Shown: positions 1-8,673 of the stretch, piece after piece | Numbering within the stretch: position 1 is the stretch's first letter | Layout of the letters: every line of letters begins with the position of its first letter | Assembly (NCBI RefSeq): GCF_002900365.1 | Contig: NZ_CP025979.1 | Coordinates: 4,030,001-4,094,000 of the forward strand | DNA: 64,000 nt | Reading direction: 5' to 3' | From: Escherichia marmotae | GTDB lineage: Bacteria > Pseudomonadota > Gammaproteobacteria > Enterobacterales > Enterobacteriaceae | Program-made: the position numbers and the translations under genes | The notes under the pieces: generated by a model | The model's database searches: none | The model's input: the letters and a program-made list of their open reading frames with translations, nothing else | What the model was told of the DNA's origin: nothing

Positions 1-15
1 GCTATAACCGGGGTA

Positions 16-576
16 ATGATGTTATCTCGTTTGATTGTCGCACTGATTATCATGCTCTTATTACCTGGTGCGCAGGCACACAATTTCGTCACAGGAAAAC
101 CGGTTCCCCCTGTTTATATCCAGGAAGGCGGTGAGTTGCTGCTTAATAACGAAGAGATTCACTACCAAAAGTGGAATAGCACGCAACTGGCGGGAAAAGT
201 TCGTATTATCCAGTATATTGCCGGGCGAAAGTCGGCAAAGAAAAAGAACTCATTGCTAATCAAAGCAGTAGAAATAGCAAATTTTCCTCAGGATCGTTTT
301 CAGCCCACCACCATAGTGAACACCGATGATGCCATCTTTGGCACCGGTTATTTCGTGGCAGGTAAAATTGAAAAAAATAAACGCCGCTATCCGTGGGCGC
401 AATTTGTTATTGACGCCAATGGTCTGGGACGTCTTGCCTGGCAACTGCCGGAGCAGAGTTCAACCATTCTGGTGCTGAATAAATACGGGCAAATCCAGTG
501 GGCAAAGGACGGTAGCCTGGTGCCGGAAGAAGTAGATCATGTTATTGCGTTGGCACATAAGCTGATCAATGAATAA
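16..576 (+). CDS. YtfJ-family periplasmic protein
   Basis: This 186-residue protein resembles E. coli YtfJ (about 184 residues) along its whole length, sharing the central stretches GKVR..Q.IAGR.SAK, TTIVNTDDAI and the C-terminal QWAKDG. Residues 1-21 form a signal peptide ending in AQA, so it should be periplasmic. It has no cysteine although YtfJ is placed near the thioredoxin-like fold, so no redox role can be claimed. Two ATG codons lie side by side at 16 and 19, and either could be the start. It sits 30 bp upstream of an LptF-like gene on the same strand, so the two are probably co-transcribed. Its molecular role is unknown. As a second YtfJ-type gene beside lipid-export permeases it may help envelope lipid handling, which is inference. 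Confidence 0.8.
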   Translation: MMLSRLIVALIIMLLLPGAQAHNFVTGKPVPPVYIQEGGELLLNNEEIHYQKWNSTQLAGKVRIIQYIAGRKSAKKKNSLLIKAVEIANFPQDRFQPTTIVNTDDAIFGTGYFVAGKIEKNKRRYPWAQFVIDANGLGRLAWQLPEQSSTILVLNKYGQIQWAKDGSLVPEEVDHVIALAHKLINE

Positions 577-606
577 AAAATTCAAAGGATTGAGGGCGTT
601 AGTGAG

Positions 607-1677
607 ATGAAGTTGGTTGAGCACTACATCATGCGTGGTACGCGCCGTCTGGTGCTGATTATCATCGGTTTTCTGATCTTTATTTTTGCCAGCTACTCCG
701 CACAGCGTTATCTGACCGAAGCGGCAAATGGAACCTTAGCGCTTGATGTTGTACTGGATATCGTTTTCTACAAGGTGCTGATTGCACTGGAGATGTTATT
801 ACCGGTTGGCCTGTATGTGTCGGTTGGCGTGACGCTTGGGCAGATGTATACCGATTCAGAAATTACCGCTATCTCTGCGGCGGGAGGCAGCCCGGCGCGT
901 TTGTACAAAGCCGTTCTTTACCTGGCGATACCGCTAAGTATTTTTGTCACTCTGTTGTCGATGTATGGCAGGCCGTGGGCTTATGCGCAGATTTATCAAC
1001 TGGAGCAACAGTCGCAGTCGGAGCTGGATGTTCGCCAGTTGCGGGCAAAGAAATTTAACACTAACGATAACGGACGAATGATCCTCTCGCAGACGGTTGA
1101 TCAAGATAATAACCGCCTGACCGATGCGCTGATTTATACTTCTACCGCCAATCGAACACGTATTTTCCGCGCCCGTTCGGTCGATGTGGTCGACCCATCA
1201 CCCGAGAAACCTACCGTTATGTTGCATAACGGAACTGCCTATCTTCTCGATCATCAGGGCCGTGACGACAACGAACAGCTTTACCGTAATCTGCAATTAC
1301 ATCTGAATCCGCTGGATCAAAGCCCTAACGTCAAACGCAAAGCGAAATCGGTCACGGAACTGGCACACTCTGTCTTTCCTGCCGATCATGCCGAGCTGCA
1401 ATGGCGACAAAGCCGTGGCCTGACGGCGTTGTTGATGGCACTGCTGGCTATTTCTTTAAGCCGGGTAAAACCGCGGCAGGGGCGATTTTCTACGTTACTG
1501 CCACTGACATTACTGTTTATTGCCATTTTTTATGGCGGCGACGTCTGCCGCACCCTGGTGGCTAACGGCGCGATTCCCCTCATTCCTGGTTTGTGGTTAG
1601 TGCCCGGACTCATGCTAATAGGTCTGTTGATGCTGGTTGCTCGCGACTTCTCTTTGCTGCAGAAATTTTCCCGATGA
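607..1677 (+). CDS. LptF-family permease (accessory paralogue)
   Basis: A 356-residue inner-membrane protein of the LptF/LptG (YjgP/YjgQ) family. The layout is the family's: membrane segments near residues 15-35, 55-80 and 95-118, a periplasmic domain of about 150 residues, then three more near 275-350. The motifs G..Y.(D/E)SEITA and the late KPRQGR..TLLP are the positions where LptF carries YTESEIT and NPRQGR. LptF normally forms a heterodimer with LptG above LptB and drives lipopolysaccharide to the outer membrane. This copy is clearly diverged from housekeeping LptF and lies next to lipid biosynthesis genes, so another lipid cargo is likely (inference). Its stop overlaps the start of the LptG-like gene (ATGA), indicating translational coupling. 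Confidence 0.85.
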   Translation: MKLVEHYIMRGTRRLVLIIIGFLIFIFASYSAQRYLTEAANGTLALDVVLDIVFYKVLIALEMLLPVGLYVSVGVTLGQMYTDSEITAISAAGGSPARLYKAVLYLAIPLSIFVTLLSMYGRPWAYAQIYQLEQQSQSELDVRQLRAKKFNTNDNGRMILSQTVDQDNNRLTDALIYTSTANRTRIFRARSVDVVDPSPEKPTVMLHNGTAYLLDHQGRDDNEQLYRNLQLHLNPLDQSPNVKRKAKSVTELAHSVFPADHAELQWRQSRGLTALLMALLAISLSRVKPRQGRFSTLLPLTLLFIAIFYGGDVCRTLVANGAIPLIPGLWLVPGLMLIGLLMLVARDFSLLQKFSR

Positions 1678-2753
1678 ATGTTTTCAGTCGCTATTTAATC
1701 CGCCATATCTTCCTCGGTTTTGCTGCCGCGGCCGGGCTACTGTTGCCGCTTTTTACCACCTTCAACCTGATTAACGAACTGGATGATGTCAGCCCTGGTG
1801 GTTATCGCTGGACTCAGGCGGTGCTGGTGGTACTGATGACCTTACCGCGCACACTGGTCGAGCTTGCACCATTTATCGCGTTATTGGGTGGGATTGTCGG
1901 CCTGGGACAACTATCGAAAAACAGCGAACTTACTGCCATTCGTAGCACGGGTTTTTCTATTTTCCGTATTGCACTGGTGGCGCTGGTCGCCGGAATACTG
2001 TGGACTGTTTCGTTAGGCGCGATTGATGAGTGGGTTGCGTCGCCATTGCAGCAACAGGCACTGCAAATCAAATCTACCGCGGTAGCGTTGGGAGATGAGG
2101 ATGATATTACCGGCAATATGCTGTGGGCCAGGCGCGGCAATGAATTTGTGACGGTGAAATCGCTGAACGAACTGGGTCAGCCTGTGGGCGTAGAGATATT
2201 TCATTACCGCGACGATCTCTCGCTCGAATCCTACATTTACGCACGCAGTGCCACCATTGAAAACGACAAAACGTGGATCCTGCACGGCGTGAATCACAAA
2301 AAATGGCTTAACGGTAAAGAAACGCAGGAAGCATTAGCCAATCTTGCCTGGCAATCGGCATTCACCAGTATGAATCTCGAAGAGTTATCGATGCCGGGGA
2401 ATACTTTTTCTGTCCGTCAGCTCAACCATTACATCCATTATTTGCAGGAAACCGGACAACCGGGCAGCGAATACCGCCTTGCACTGTGGGAAAAGCTGAG
2501 GCAACCCATCTTAACTCTGGCGATGATTTTACTGGCTGTGCCCTTTACCTTTAGCACTCCGCGCTCGCCGGGGATGGGCAGCCGTCTTGCTGTAGGCGTC
2601 ATCGTTGGCTTGCTTACCTAGATCAGCTATCAAATCATGGTCAATCTGGGATTGCTATTTGCGTTGAGCGCGCCCGTTACCGCGCTCGGTTTACCGGTAG
2701 CGTTTGTGTTGGTCGCGTTGATTCTGGTGTATTGGTATGACAGGCAACATTAA
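1674..2753 (+). pseudogene. LptG-family permease with premature amber stop
   Basis: The reading frame starts at the ATG at 1674, overlapping the upstream stop, and encodes an LptG-like permease (start MNVFSRYLIR; STGFSIFRIA; late STPRSPGMGSRLAVG). A TAG at 2619-2621 ends it after 315 residues. The same frame continues without a break for another 43 codons to a TAA at 2751-2753, encoding ISYQIMVNLGLLF... and a final membrane segment, giving the normal family length of about 359. Losing the last two membrane helices should abolish the permease unless the amber codon is suppressed. A start further upstream at 1593 is possible on paper, but it overlaps the LptF-like gene in another frame and is not needed. 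Confidence 0.85.
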
Positions 2754-2757
2754 TCCA

Positions 2758-2778
2758 GCCGTGGCGTAACACCACGGC
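2758..2778. terminator. hairpin between convergent genes
   Basis: A 7-bp inverted repeat (GCCGTGG/CCACGGC) with a 7-nt loop lies in the 34-bp gap between the LptG-like gene and the convergent acyltransferase gene. It could terminate both, but neither strand has a clear run of T. Confidence 0.35.
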
Positions 2779-2787
2779 GGGCCAATA

Positions 2788-3960
2788 TTACGACTTCAGG
2801 GTAGCAAATGCCTGAATGATGGTATCGATTTGCTCGCGGCTGTGAGCGGCGTTAACGCTACAGCGCAGCAGCGTAATACCCGCAGGTGCGGCAGGCGGCA
2901 GGATAAGATTCACATAAACGCCCAGCGAGATAAGCTCGCGCCAGATACGTAACCCTTCCTCTTTCGAACCGATTATCACCGGCACTACCGGGCTGATATG
3001 CGAGCTTAACTCATAACCCAACTTTTGTAGCCCGTCATACAGATGGTTGGCGTTATCCATCAGCTTTTGCCGCAGCTCTGGTTGTGTGGCAATGGTTTTT
3101 AACGACGAGCGCACGGTCGCAATGCAGGAAGGGGAAGGCGAGGCGGTAAAAATATACGGGCGGCTGCCGTAGCGCAGCACTTCCATCGCTTCCGAACCCA
3201 CGGCAAAACCGCCAATGGAGGCCAGGCTTTTACTGAAGGTGCCGACGATAATATCCACATCGTCTTCAACGCCAACGGCTTCAACCAGTCCGCGGCCCGT
3301 TGCGCCTAATACGCCAAACGAATGCGCTTCATCGACAATCAAATAACCACCGAGGCGACGTTTGATATCAACGATTTCTGCCAGCGGTGCCACATCACCG
3401 AGCATACTGTAGATGCCCTCAACGATGATAATCGCCTCTTTTGCCCGTTCACCGAGGCGAACCATGCGACGCTCCAGATCGTTGGCGTCGTTATGGCGGA
3501 AACGAATAATTTCCGCACCGCCGAGAGAACAGGCGTCATAAATACTGGCGTGGCTGTCGGCATCGAGCAATACCACGGCGTTATGGTCGGCAAGTGCGCT
3601 GATGACACCTAAATTCGCGGTATAACCGGTTGAAAAAACGATAGCGGTAGGGCGATTGAAGAACTCTGCAATTTCTTTCTCTAATGCCAGATGCGGCGCA
3701 TAACTGCCATTAGCCATACGAGAACCGGTGGTGCCGGTGCCTTGGGTCGCTAACGCCGCCTGACCTTCCGCAATGGCATCATGATTGAAGGTTAATCCGA
3801 GATAATTATTGGTCCCGGCCAGAATCACTTTTTTATTGCCGATACGGCCTTCGGTGGCGGAATACACTTCATCAATACAGGTGCCAAACGGCGTTAAACC
3901 GTTATCACTAAATTGCAGCCGCTCACCAGCAAGGCGCGCATATTTATCATAAAGCCCCAT
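2788..3960 (-). CDS. serine palmitoyltransferase-like alpha-oxoamine synthase
   Basis: A 390-residue PLP enzyme of the alpha-oxoamine synthase family (relatives: serine palmitoyltransferase, BioF, Kbl). These enzymes condense an amino acid with an acyl thioester and lose CO2. Visible motifs are the glycine-rich TGTTGSRMANGSY, DADSHAS, DEAHSFG with the cofactor-contacting Asp and His, and GTFSKSLASIGGF with the PLP-binding lysine. The start overlaps the stop of an acyl carrier protein gene (TAATG), so the acyl donor is probably acyl-ACP, as in bacterial serine palmitoyltransferases paired with their own ACP. With the epimerase/reductase fragment upstream, the best reading is synthesis of 3-ketosphinganine for a ceramide-like lipid. 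BioF is less likely, since no biotin genes are near. Confidence 0.75.
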   Translation of the reverse strand: MGLYDKYARLAGERLQFSDNGLTPFGTCIDEVYSATEGRIGNKKVILAGTNNYLGLTFNHDAIAEGQAALATQGTGTTGSRMANGSYAPHLALEKEIAEFFNRPTAIVFSTGYTANLGVISALADHNAVVLLDADSHASIYDACSLGGAEIIRFRHNDANDLERRMVRLGERAKEAIIIVEGIYSMLGDVAPLAEIVDIKRRLGGYLIVDEAHSFGVLGATGRGLVEAVGVEDDVDIIVGTFSKSLASIGGFAVGSEAMEVLRYGSRPYIFTASPSPSCIATVRSSLKTIATQPELRQKLMDNANHLYDGLQKLGYELSSHISPVVPVIIGSKEEGLRIWRELISLGVYVNLILPPAAPAGITLLRCSVNAAHSREQIDTIIQAFATLKS

Positions 3961-4208
3961 TATTTATTCTCCAGCCATGGAAGTAGAGTTTCCATTAATT
4001 GCGCAGGGGTTTTGACATCCAGCAGAATATTAATAGGAATGGAAATATCGAATCTGTCTTCCAGCATCATTAAGAGATCCATCACTTTGATCGACTCCAG
4101 GCCGAGATCGTTGACGAGATCGCTGTCGGGCTTAATTTCCACACCGTTTTCGACCAACTCCTGTAAACAGGAAAGGATGTAATCCATTACTATTTCACGA
4201 TTTACCAT
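3960..4208 (-). CDS. acyl carrier protein
   Basis: An 82-residue acyl carrier protein. The phosphopantetheine attachment serine lies in NDLGLESIKVMDLL, the equivalent of the usual DSL motif, followed by an acidic helix and a C-terminal helix (TPAQLMETLLPWL). It lies between an epimerase fragment 31 bp upstream and the serine palmitoyltransferase-like gene, which it overlaps by one base, so it is a dedicated rather than housekeeping carrier. It should present a long-chain acyl group to that enzyme (inference from operon structure). An in-frame ATG at codon 8 is an alternative start. Confidence 0.85.
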   Translation of the reverse strand: MVNREIVMDYILSCLQELVENGVEIKPDSDLVNDLGLESIKVMDLLMMLEDRFDISIPINILLDVKTPAQLMETLLPWLENK

Positions 4209-4239
4209 AGAAACGTTAACACACCTTTAAACAAGACAA

Positions 4240-4754
4240 TCAAAATAGCCCGTTGCGTAATGCGTGTTCCAGGCTAACCCCGGGAAACCAATTAATATCT
4301 TCAGAAATACATTTATTACTTGCCGACCAGTCGGCATGGGTTAATTCACGGATTTTCGAGCGGGTCAGCATGGGTTCTTTATCTGCGAGGCGACTCAACG
4401 CGGTACTGATATCCGCAAGGCAGGTGAGTAACGGCAGAGGAATACCGACCATCCGCACAGAACCACAACGGGCTACAGCGGCAAGCTGTTGGACACGTCG
4501 CCAGTCATAACCTCCGGCGATGCCATCGCATAATTCATACGTTTGCGTCTGTACGGAATCGGCGCTTAACCACTGACCCACAGCCTGGGCGAAATCGGTG
4601 ACGTGCAGAAAAGAGAGCTGCGTATCTGGTGCGCCAGTACGTGGCAGAAGTCCGCGCAGCATCCAGTCAAACAGCGGTTTTAGCTCTTTATCGCCGGGGC
4701 CATACACTGCAGTTGGACGAAAAACGCCCAGCGTGATTTCGCCAGCCATTGCTG
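4240..4754 (-). pseudogene. NAD-dependent epimerase/reductase, 5' part lost at IS4
   Basis: The frame encodes about 170 C-terminal residues of an extended short-chain dehydrogenase. FRPTAVYGPGDKELKPLF is the substrate-side motif that follows the active site in NAD-dependent epimerases, and SFLHVTDFAQAV is the next conserved block. The N-terminal Rossmann part (GxxGxxG and YxxxK) is missing because the frame runs into the IS4 end at 4755. In Caulobacter-type sphingolipid clusters an epimerase-like enzyme (CerR) reduces the ketone made by serine palmitoyltransferase. This fragment occupies the matching place, which is inference. An ATG at 4749 could start a short product, but it would lack the cofactor domain. 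Confidence 0.8.
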
Positions 4755-6180
4755 TAATGCCGATCAGTTAAGGATCAGTTGACCGATCCAGTGGCTGTGT
4801 AAGAATCCGGAAACGCTCACTCGTTTCCGGATTTTTTTATGCTCATTGGACAGGCCCTTGATTTGGTATCCCGTTACGATTCTCTGCGTAACCCACTGAC
4901 TTCTCTGGGGGATTACCTCGACCCCGAACTCATCTCTCGTTGCCTTGCCGAATCAGGTACTGTAACGCTACGCAAGCGCCGTCTTCCCCTCGAAATGATG
5001 GTCTGGTGTATTGTTGGCATGGCGCTTGAGCGTAAAGAACCTCTTCACCAGATTGTGAATCGCCTGGACATCATGCTGCCGGGCAATCGCCCCTTCGTTG
5101 CCCCCAGTGCCGTTATTCAGGCCCGCCAGCGTCTGGGAAGTGAGGCTGTCCGCCGCGTGTTCACGAAAACAGCGCAGCTCTGGCATAACACCACGCCGCA
5201 TCCGCACTGGTGCGGCCTGACCCTGCTGGCCATCGATGGTGTGTTCTGGCGCACACCGGATACACCAGAGAACGATGCAGCCTTCCCCCGCCAGACACAT
5301 GCCGGGAACCCGGCGCTCTACCCGCAGGTCAAAATGGTCTGCCAGATGGAACTGACCAGCCATCTGCTGACGGCTGCAGCCTTCGGCACGATGAAGAACA
5401 GCGAAAATGAGCTTGCTGAGCAACTTATAGAACAAACCGGCGATAACACCCTGACGTTAATGGATAAAGGTTATTACTCACTGGGACTGTTAAATGCCTG
5501 GAGCCAGGCGGGAGAACACCGCCACTGGATGATCCCTCTCAGAAAGGGAGCGCAATATGAAGAGATCAGAAAACTGGGTAAAGGCGATCATCTGGTGAAG
5601 CTGAAAACCAGCCCGCAGGCACGAAAAAAGTGGCCGGGGCTGGGAAATGAGGTGACAGCCCGCCTGCTGACCGTGACGCGCAAAGGAAAAGTCTGCCATC
5701 TGCTGACGTCGATGACGGACGCCATGCGCTTCCCCGGAGGAGAAATGGCGGATCTGTACAGTCATCGCTGGGAAATCGAACTGGGATACAGGGAGATAAA
5801 ACAGACGATGCAACTGAGCAGGCTGACGCTGAGAAGTAAAAAGCCGGAGCTTGTGGAGCAAGAGCTGTGGGGTGTCTTACTGGCTTATAATCTGGTGAGA
5901 TATCAGATGATTAAAATGGCAGAACATCTGAAAGGTTACTGGCCGAATCAACTGAGTTTCTCAGAATCATGCGGAATGGTGATGAGAATGCTGATGACAT
6001 TGCAGGGCGCTTCACCGGGACGTATACCGGAGCTGATGCGCGATCTTGCAAGTATGGGACAACTTGTGAAATTACCGACAAGAAGGGAAAGAGCCTTCCC
6101 GAGAGTGGTAAAGGAGAGGCCCTGGAAATACCCCACAGCCCCGAAAAAGAGCCAGTCAGTTGCTTAACTGACTGGCATTA
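4755..6180 (+). mobile_element. IS4, complete
   Basis: A full-length IS4 of 1426 bp with imperfect inverted ends (TAATGCCGATCAGTTAAG at the left; the reverse of TAATGCCAGTCAGTTAAG at the right). IS4 normally leaves an 11-13 bp target duplication, but the 13 bases on each side (CCAGCCATTGCTG and CCCCGGCGGCCCA) do not match. The left flank lies in the epimerase gene and the right flank in an IS66 element, so a deletion or recombination followed insertion. Confidence 0.95.
4839..6167 (+). CDS. insG: IS4 transposase
   Basis: The 442-residue transposase of IS4, apparently intact. DDE residues can be seen in LLAIDGVFW and LMDKGYYS, and in the IS4 family signature HRWEIELGYREIK (Y-x2-R-x3-E type). 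Near residues 65-80 PFVAPSAVIQARQRLG marks the N-terminal DNA-binding part. The sequence is essentially what I remember for K-12 InsG. It encodes cut-and-paste transposition of IS4 and could act in trans on the solo IS4 end near 63.5 kb only if a second end were present. Confidence 0.95.
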   Translation: MLIGQALDLVSRYDSLRNPLTSLGDYLDPELISRCLAESGTVTLRKRRLPLEMMVWCIVGMALERKEPLHQIVNRLDIMLPGNRPFVAPSAVIQARQRLGSEAVRRVFTKTAQLWHNTTPHPHWCGLTLLAIDGVFWRTPDTPENDAAFPRQTHAGNPALYPQVKMVCQMELTSHLLTAAAFGTMKNSENELAEQLIEQTGDNTLTLMDKGYYSLGLLNAWSQAGEHRHWMIPLRKGAQYEEIRKLGKGDHLVKLKTSPQARKKWPGLGNEVTARLLTVTRKGKVCHLLTSMTDAMRFPGGEMADLYSHRWEIELGYREIKQTMQLSRLTLRSKKPELVEQELWGVLLAYNLVRYQMIKMAEHLKGYWPNQLSFSESCGMVMRMLMTLQGASPGRIPELMRDLASMGQLVKLPTRRERAFPRVVKERPWKYPTAPKKSQSVA

Positions 6181-6558
6181 CCCCGGCGGCCCAACTTCCC
6201 TTATGAGTTTAAAATCGCCTTAGTGGAGCAGTCACTGCAGCCCGGAGCCTGTGTGGCGCAGATCGCCCGGGAAAACGGAATCAACGATAACCTGCTCTTC
6301 AACTGGCGCCATCAATACCGGAAAGGTGGCCTGCTGCCTTCCGGAAAAAATATGCCGGCACTGCTTCCCGTGACGTTAACGCCGGAGCCGGATAATAAAA
6401 TCCCGGCCCCCGCACAGGAACCAGAGCAGATAAATACACCGTCCGACAGTCTGTGTTGTGAGCTGGTTCTGCCGGCCGGAACTCTCAGGCTTAAAGGTAA
6501 ACTGACGCCGGCGTTATTACAGACACTTATCCGCGAAATAAAAGGGAGCAGCCACTGA
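6181..6558 (+). pseudogene. IS66 TnpA, 5'-truncated
   Basis: The frame is open from the IS4 junction (P-R-R-P-N-F-P-Y-E-F-K...) and reads into VEQSLQPGACVAQIARENG, a helix-turn-helix of the TnpA/IS66 OrfA family, ending at 6558. Only the first few residues and the native start are lost. A GTG at 6223 could start a shorter product. TnpA is an accessory protein of IS66 elements. Its stop overlaps the tnpB start (TGATG). Confidence 0.85.
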
Positions 6559-6905
6559 TGATATCTCTCCCTGCCGGTTCGCGTATCTGGCTGGTTGCAG
6601 GTATCACCGACATGCGGAATGGCTTTAACGGCCTGGCATCAAAAGTTCAGAACGTCCTGAAGGATGACCCGTTCTCCGGACACCTGTTCATCTTCCGCGG
6701 ACGCCGGGGTGACCAGATAAAAGTGTTGTGGGCTGACAGTGACGGACTGTGCCTCTTCACCAAACGCCTGGAGCGGGGCCGCTTCGTCTGGCCAGTCACC
6801 CGTGACGGCAAGGTGCACCTTACTCCGGCTCAGTTATCCATGCTTCCTGAAGGTATCAACTGGAAGCACCCGAAACGAACGGAACGCGCTGGAATCCGCA
6901 TATAA
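6558..6905 (+). CDS. tnpB: IS66 TnpB (OrfB)
   Basis: A 115-residue IS66 OrfB protein of normal length, with the family signature ITDMRNGFNGLA near the start and DSDGLCLFTKRLERGRF in the middle. TnpB is required for transposition of IS66-type elements, but its biochemical role is not settled. It is translationally coupled to tnpA. Confidence 0.93.
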   Translation: MISLPAGSRIWLVAGITDMRNGFNGLASKVQNVLKDDPFSGHLFIFRGRRGDQIKVLWADSDGLCLFTKRLERGRFVWPVTRDGKVHLTPAQLSMLPEGINWKHPKRTERAGIRI

Positions 6906-6924
6906 CCCGTTGTAAAGTGAGGAT

Positions 6925-8496
6925 ATGGACACCTCACTTGCTCATGAGAACGCCCGCCTGCGGGCACTGTTGCAGACGCAACAGGACACCATCCGCCAGA
7001 TGGCTGAATACAACCGCCTGCTCTCACAGCGGGTGGCGGCTTATGCTTCCGAAATCAACCGGCTGAAGGCGCTGGTTGCGAAACTGCAACGTATGCAGTT
7101 CGGTAAAAGCTCAGAAAAACTTCGTGCAAAAACCGAACGGCAGATACAGGAAGCTCAGGAGCGAATCAGCGCACTTCAGGAAGAAATGGCGGAAACGCTG
7201 GGTGAGCAATATGACCCGGTACTGCCATCCGCCCTGCGCCAGTCTTCAGCCCGTAAACCGTTACCGGCCTCACTTCCCCGTGAAACCCGGGTTATCCGGC
7301 CGGAAGAGGAATGCTGTCCTGCCTGTGGTGGTGAACTCAGTTCTCTGGGATGTGATGTGTCAGAGCAACTGGAGCTTATCAGCAGCGCCTTTAAGGTTAT
7401 CGAAACACAACGTCCGAAACTGGCCTGTTGCCGGTGCGACCATATCGTGCAGGCACCAGTACCTTCAAAACCCATTGCACGCAGTTATGCCGGAGCGGGG
7501 CTTCTGGCCCATGTTGTCACCGGGAAATATGCAGACCATCTGCCGTTATACCGCCAGTCAGAAATATACCGTCGTCAGGGAGTGGAGCTGAGCCGTGCCA
7601 CACTGGGGCGCTGGACCGGTGCCGTTGCTGAACTGCTGGAGCCGCTGTATGACGTCCTGCGCCAGTATGTGCTGATGCCCGGTAAAGTCCATGCCGATGA
7701 TATCCCCGTCCCGGTCCAGGAGCCGGGCAGCGGTAAAACCCGGACAGCCCGGCTGTGGGTCTACGTCCGTGATGACCGCAACGCCGGTTCACAGATGCCC
7801 CCGGCGGTCTGGTTCGCGTACAGTCCGGACCGGAAAGGTATCCATCCACAAAATCACCTGGCCGGTTACAGCGGTGTGCTTCAGGCCGATGCTTACGGTG
7901 GTTACCGGGTGTTATACGAATCCGGCAGAATAACGGAAGCCGCGTGTATGGCTCATGCCCGGAGAAAAATCCACGATGTGCATGCAAGAGCGCCCACCGA
8001 CATCACCACGGAAGCCCTGCAGCGTATCGGTGAACTGTATGCTATCGAGGCAGAGGTCCGGGGCTGTTCAGCAGAACAGCGTCTGGCGGCAAGAAAAGCC
8101 AGAGCCGCGCCACTGATGCAGTCACTGTATGACTGGATACAGCAACAGATGAAAACACTGTCGCGTCACTCAGATACGGCAAAAGCGTTCGCATACCTGC
8201 TGAAACAGTGGGATGCACTGAACGTGTACTGCAGTAATGGCTGGGTGGAAATCGACAACAACATCGCAGAGAACGCCTTACGGGGAGTGGCCGTAGGCCG
8301 GAAAAACTGGATGTTCGCGGGTTCCGACAGCGGTGGTGAACATGCGGCGGTGTTGTACTCGCTGATCGGCACATGCCGTCTGAACAATGTGGAGCCAGAA
8401 AAGTGGCTGCGTTACGTCATTGAACATATCCAGGACTGGCCGGCAAACCGGGTACGCGATCTGTTGCCCTGGAAAGTTGATCTGAGCTCTCAGTAA
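6925..8496 (+). CDS. tnpC: IS66-family transposase TnpC
   Basis: A 523-residue IS66 transposase. It has an N-terminal coiled coil (residues 1-90, ending in the family motif LQRMQFGKSSEK), a zinc-binding region with CCPACGG and CCRCDH (residues 130-175), and a DDE catalytic core: HADDIPVPV, LQADAYGGY, then WVEIDNNIAENALR carrying the final acidic residue. The length is normal, so the protein itself looks intact although the element is truncated. Confidence 0.94.
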   Translation: MDTSLAHENARLRALLQTQQDTIRQMAEYNRLLSQRVAAYASEINRLKALVAKLQRMQFGKSSEKLRAKTERQIQEAQERISALQEEMAETLGEQYDPVLPSALRQSSARKPLPASLPRETRVIRPEEECCPACGGELSSLGCDVSEQLELISSAFKVIETQRPKLACCRCDHIVQAPVPSKPIARSYAGAGLLAHVVTGKYADHLPLYRQSEIYRRQGVELSRATLGRWTGAVAELLEPLYDVLRQYVLMPGKVHADDIPVPVQEPGSGKTRTARLWVYVRDDRNAGSQMPPAVWFAYSPDRKGIHPQNHLAGYSGVLQADAYGGYRVLYESGRITEAACMAHARRKIHDVHARAPTDITTEALQRIGELYAIEAEVRGCSAEQRLAARKARAAPLMQSLYDWIQQQMKTLSRHSDTAKAFAYLLKQWDALNVYCSNGWVEIDNNIAENALRGVAVGRKNWMFAGSDSGGEHAAVLYSLIGTCRLNNVEPEKWLRYVIEHIQDWPANRVRDLLPWKVDLSSQ

Positions 8497-8527
8497 ATAT
8501 CAATACGGTTCTGACGAGCCGCTTACT

Positions 8528-8617
8528 GATGTGATGAACAAATTGCTTTTTCATCCGCACTGTGGGACTGCCGACAATCAAAACTGGCCGCCGTGGCAGA
8601 GAACGCTGGGAGAGTGA
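8528..8617 (+). pseudogene. C-terminal scrap of an unidentified gene
   Basis: Directly beyond the IS66 right end the frame GAT GTG ATG AAC... encodes about 29 residues (DVMNKLLFHPHCG...WPPWQRTLGE) and stops at 8615-8617. The stop overlaps an ATG (TGATG), an operon-like junction. No start is present, so this looks like the 3' tail of a gene whose body was replaced by the IS66/IS4 block. I do not recognise the family. Confidence 0.35.
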
Positions 8618-8673
8618 TGATGAGAAATGCGGTAAGAATATTTTTCACTGGCTTAGCCTCCCGGGACGAATAA
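8617..8673 (+). pseudogene. 5' scrap of a secreted-protein gene
   Basis: An ATG overlapping the preceding stop begins a frame of 18 codons (MMRNAVRIFFTGLA...), which looks like the start of a signal peptide and ends at TAA 8671-8673. It may be the truncated beginning of the next gene in a lost operon. The fusion point near 8660 meets the tail of the opposite-strand DUF930 gene. Very short and speculative. Confidence 0.2.

Larger units (their letters stand above)
6181..8526 (+). mobile_element. IS66-family element (ISEc8-like), left end missing
   Basis: Three genes (tnpA, tnpB, tnpC) in IS66 order. The right end is GAGCCGCTTAC at 8516-8526, the inverse of the GTAAGCG start typical of the family. 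The left terminal repeat and the first codons of tnpA are missing because IS4 abuts at 6180. The proteins match ISEc8-type elements common on enterobacterial pathogenicity islands. With one end lost the element cannot move as a unit. Confidence 0.9.

Noticed and set aside
5490..5861. Open frames antisense to the IS4 and IS66 transposases
   Set aside because: Shadows of the transposase genes.
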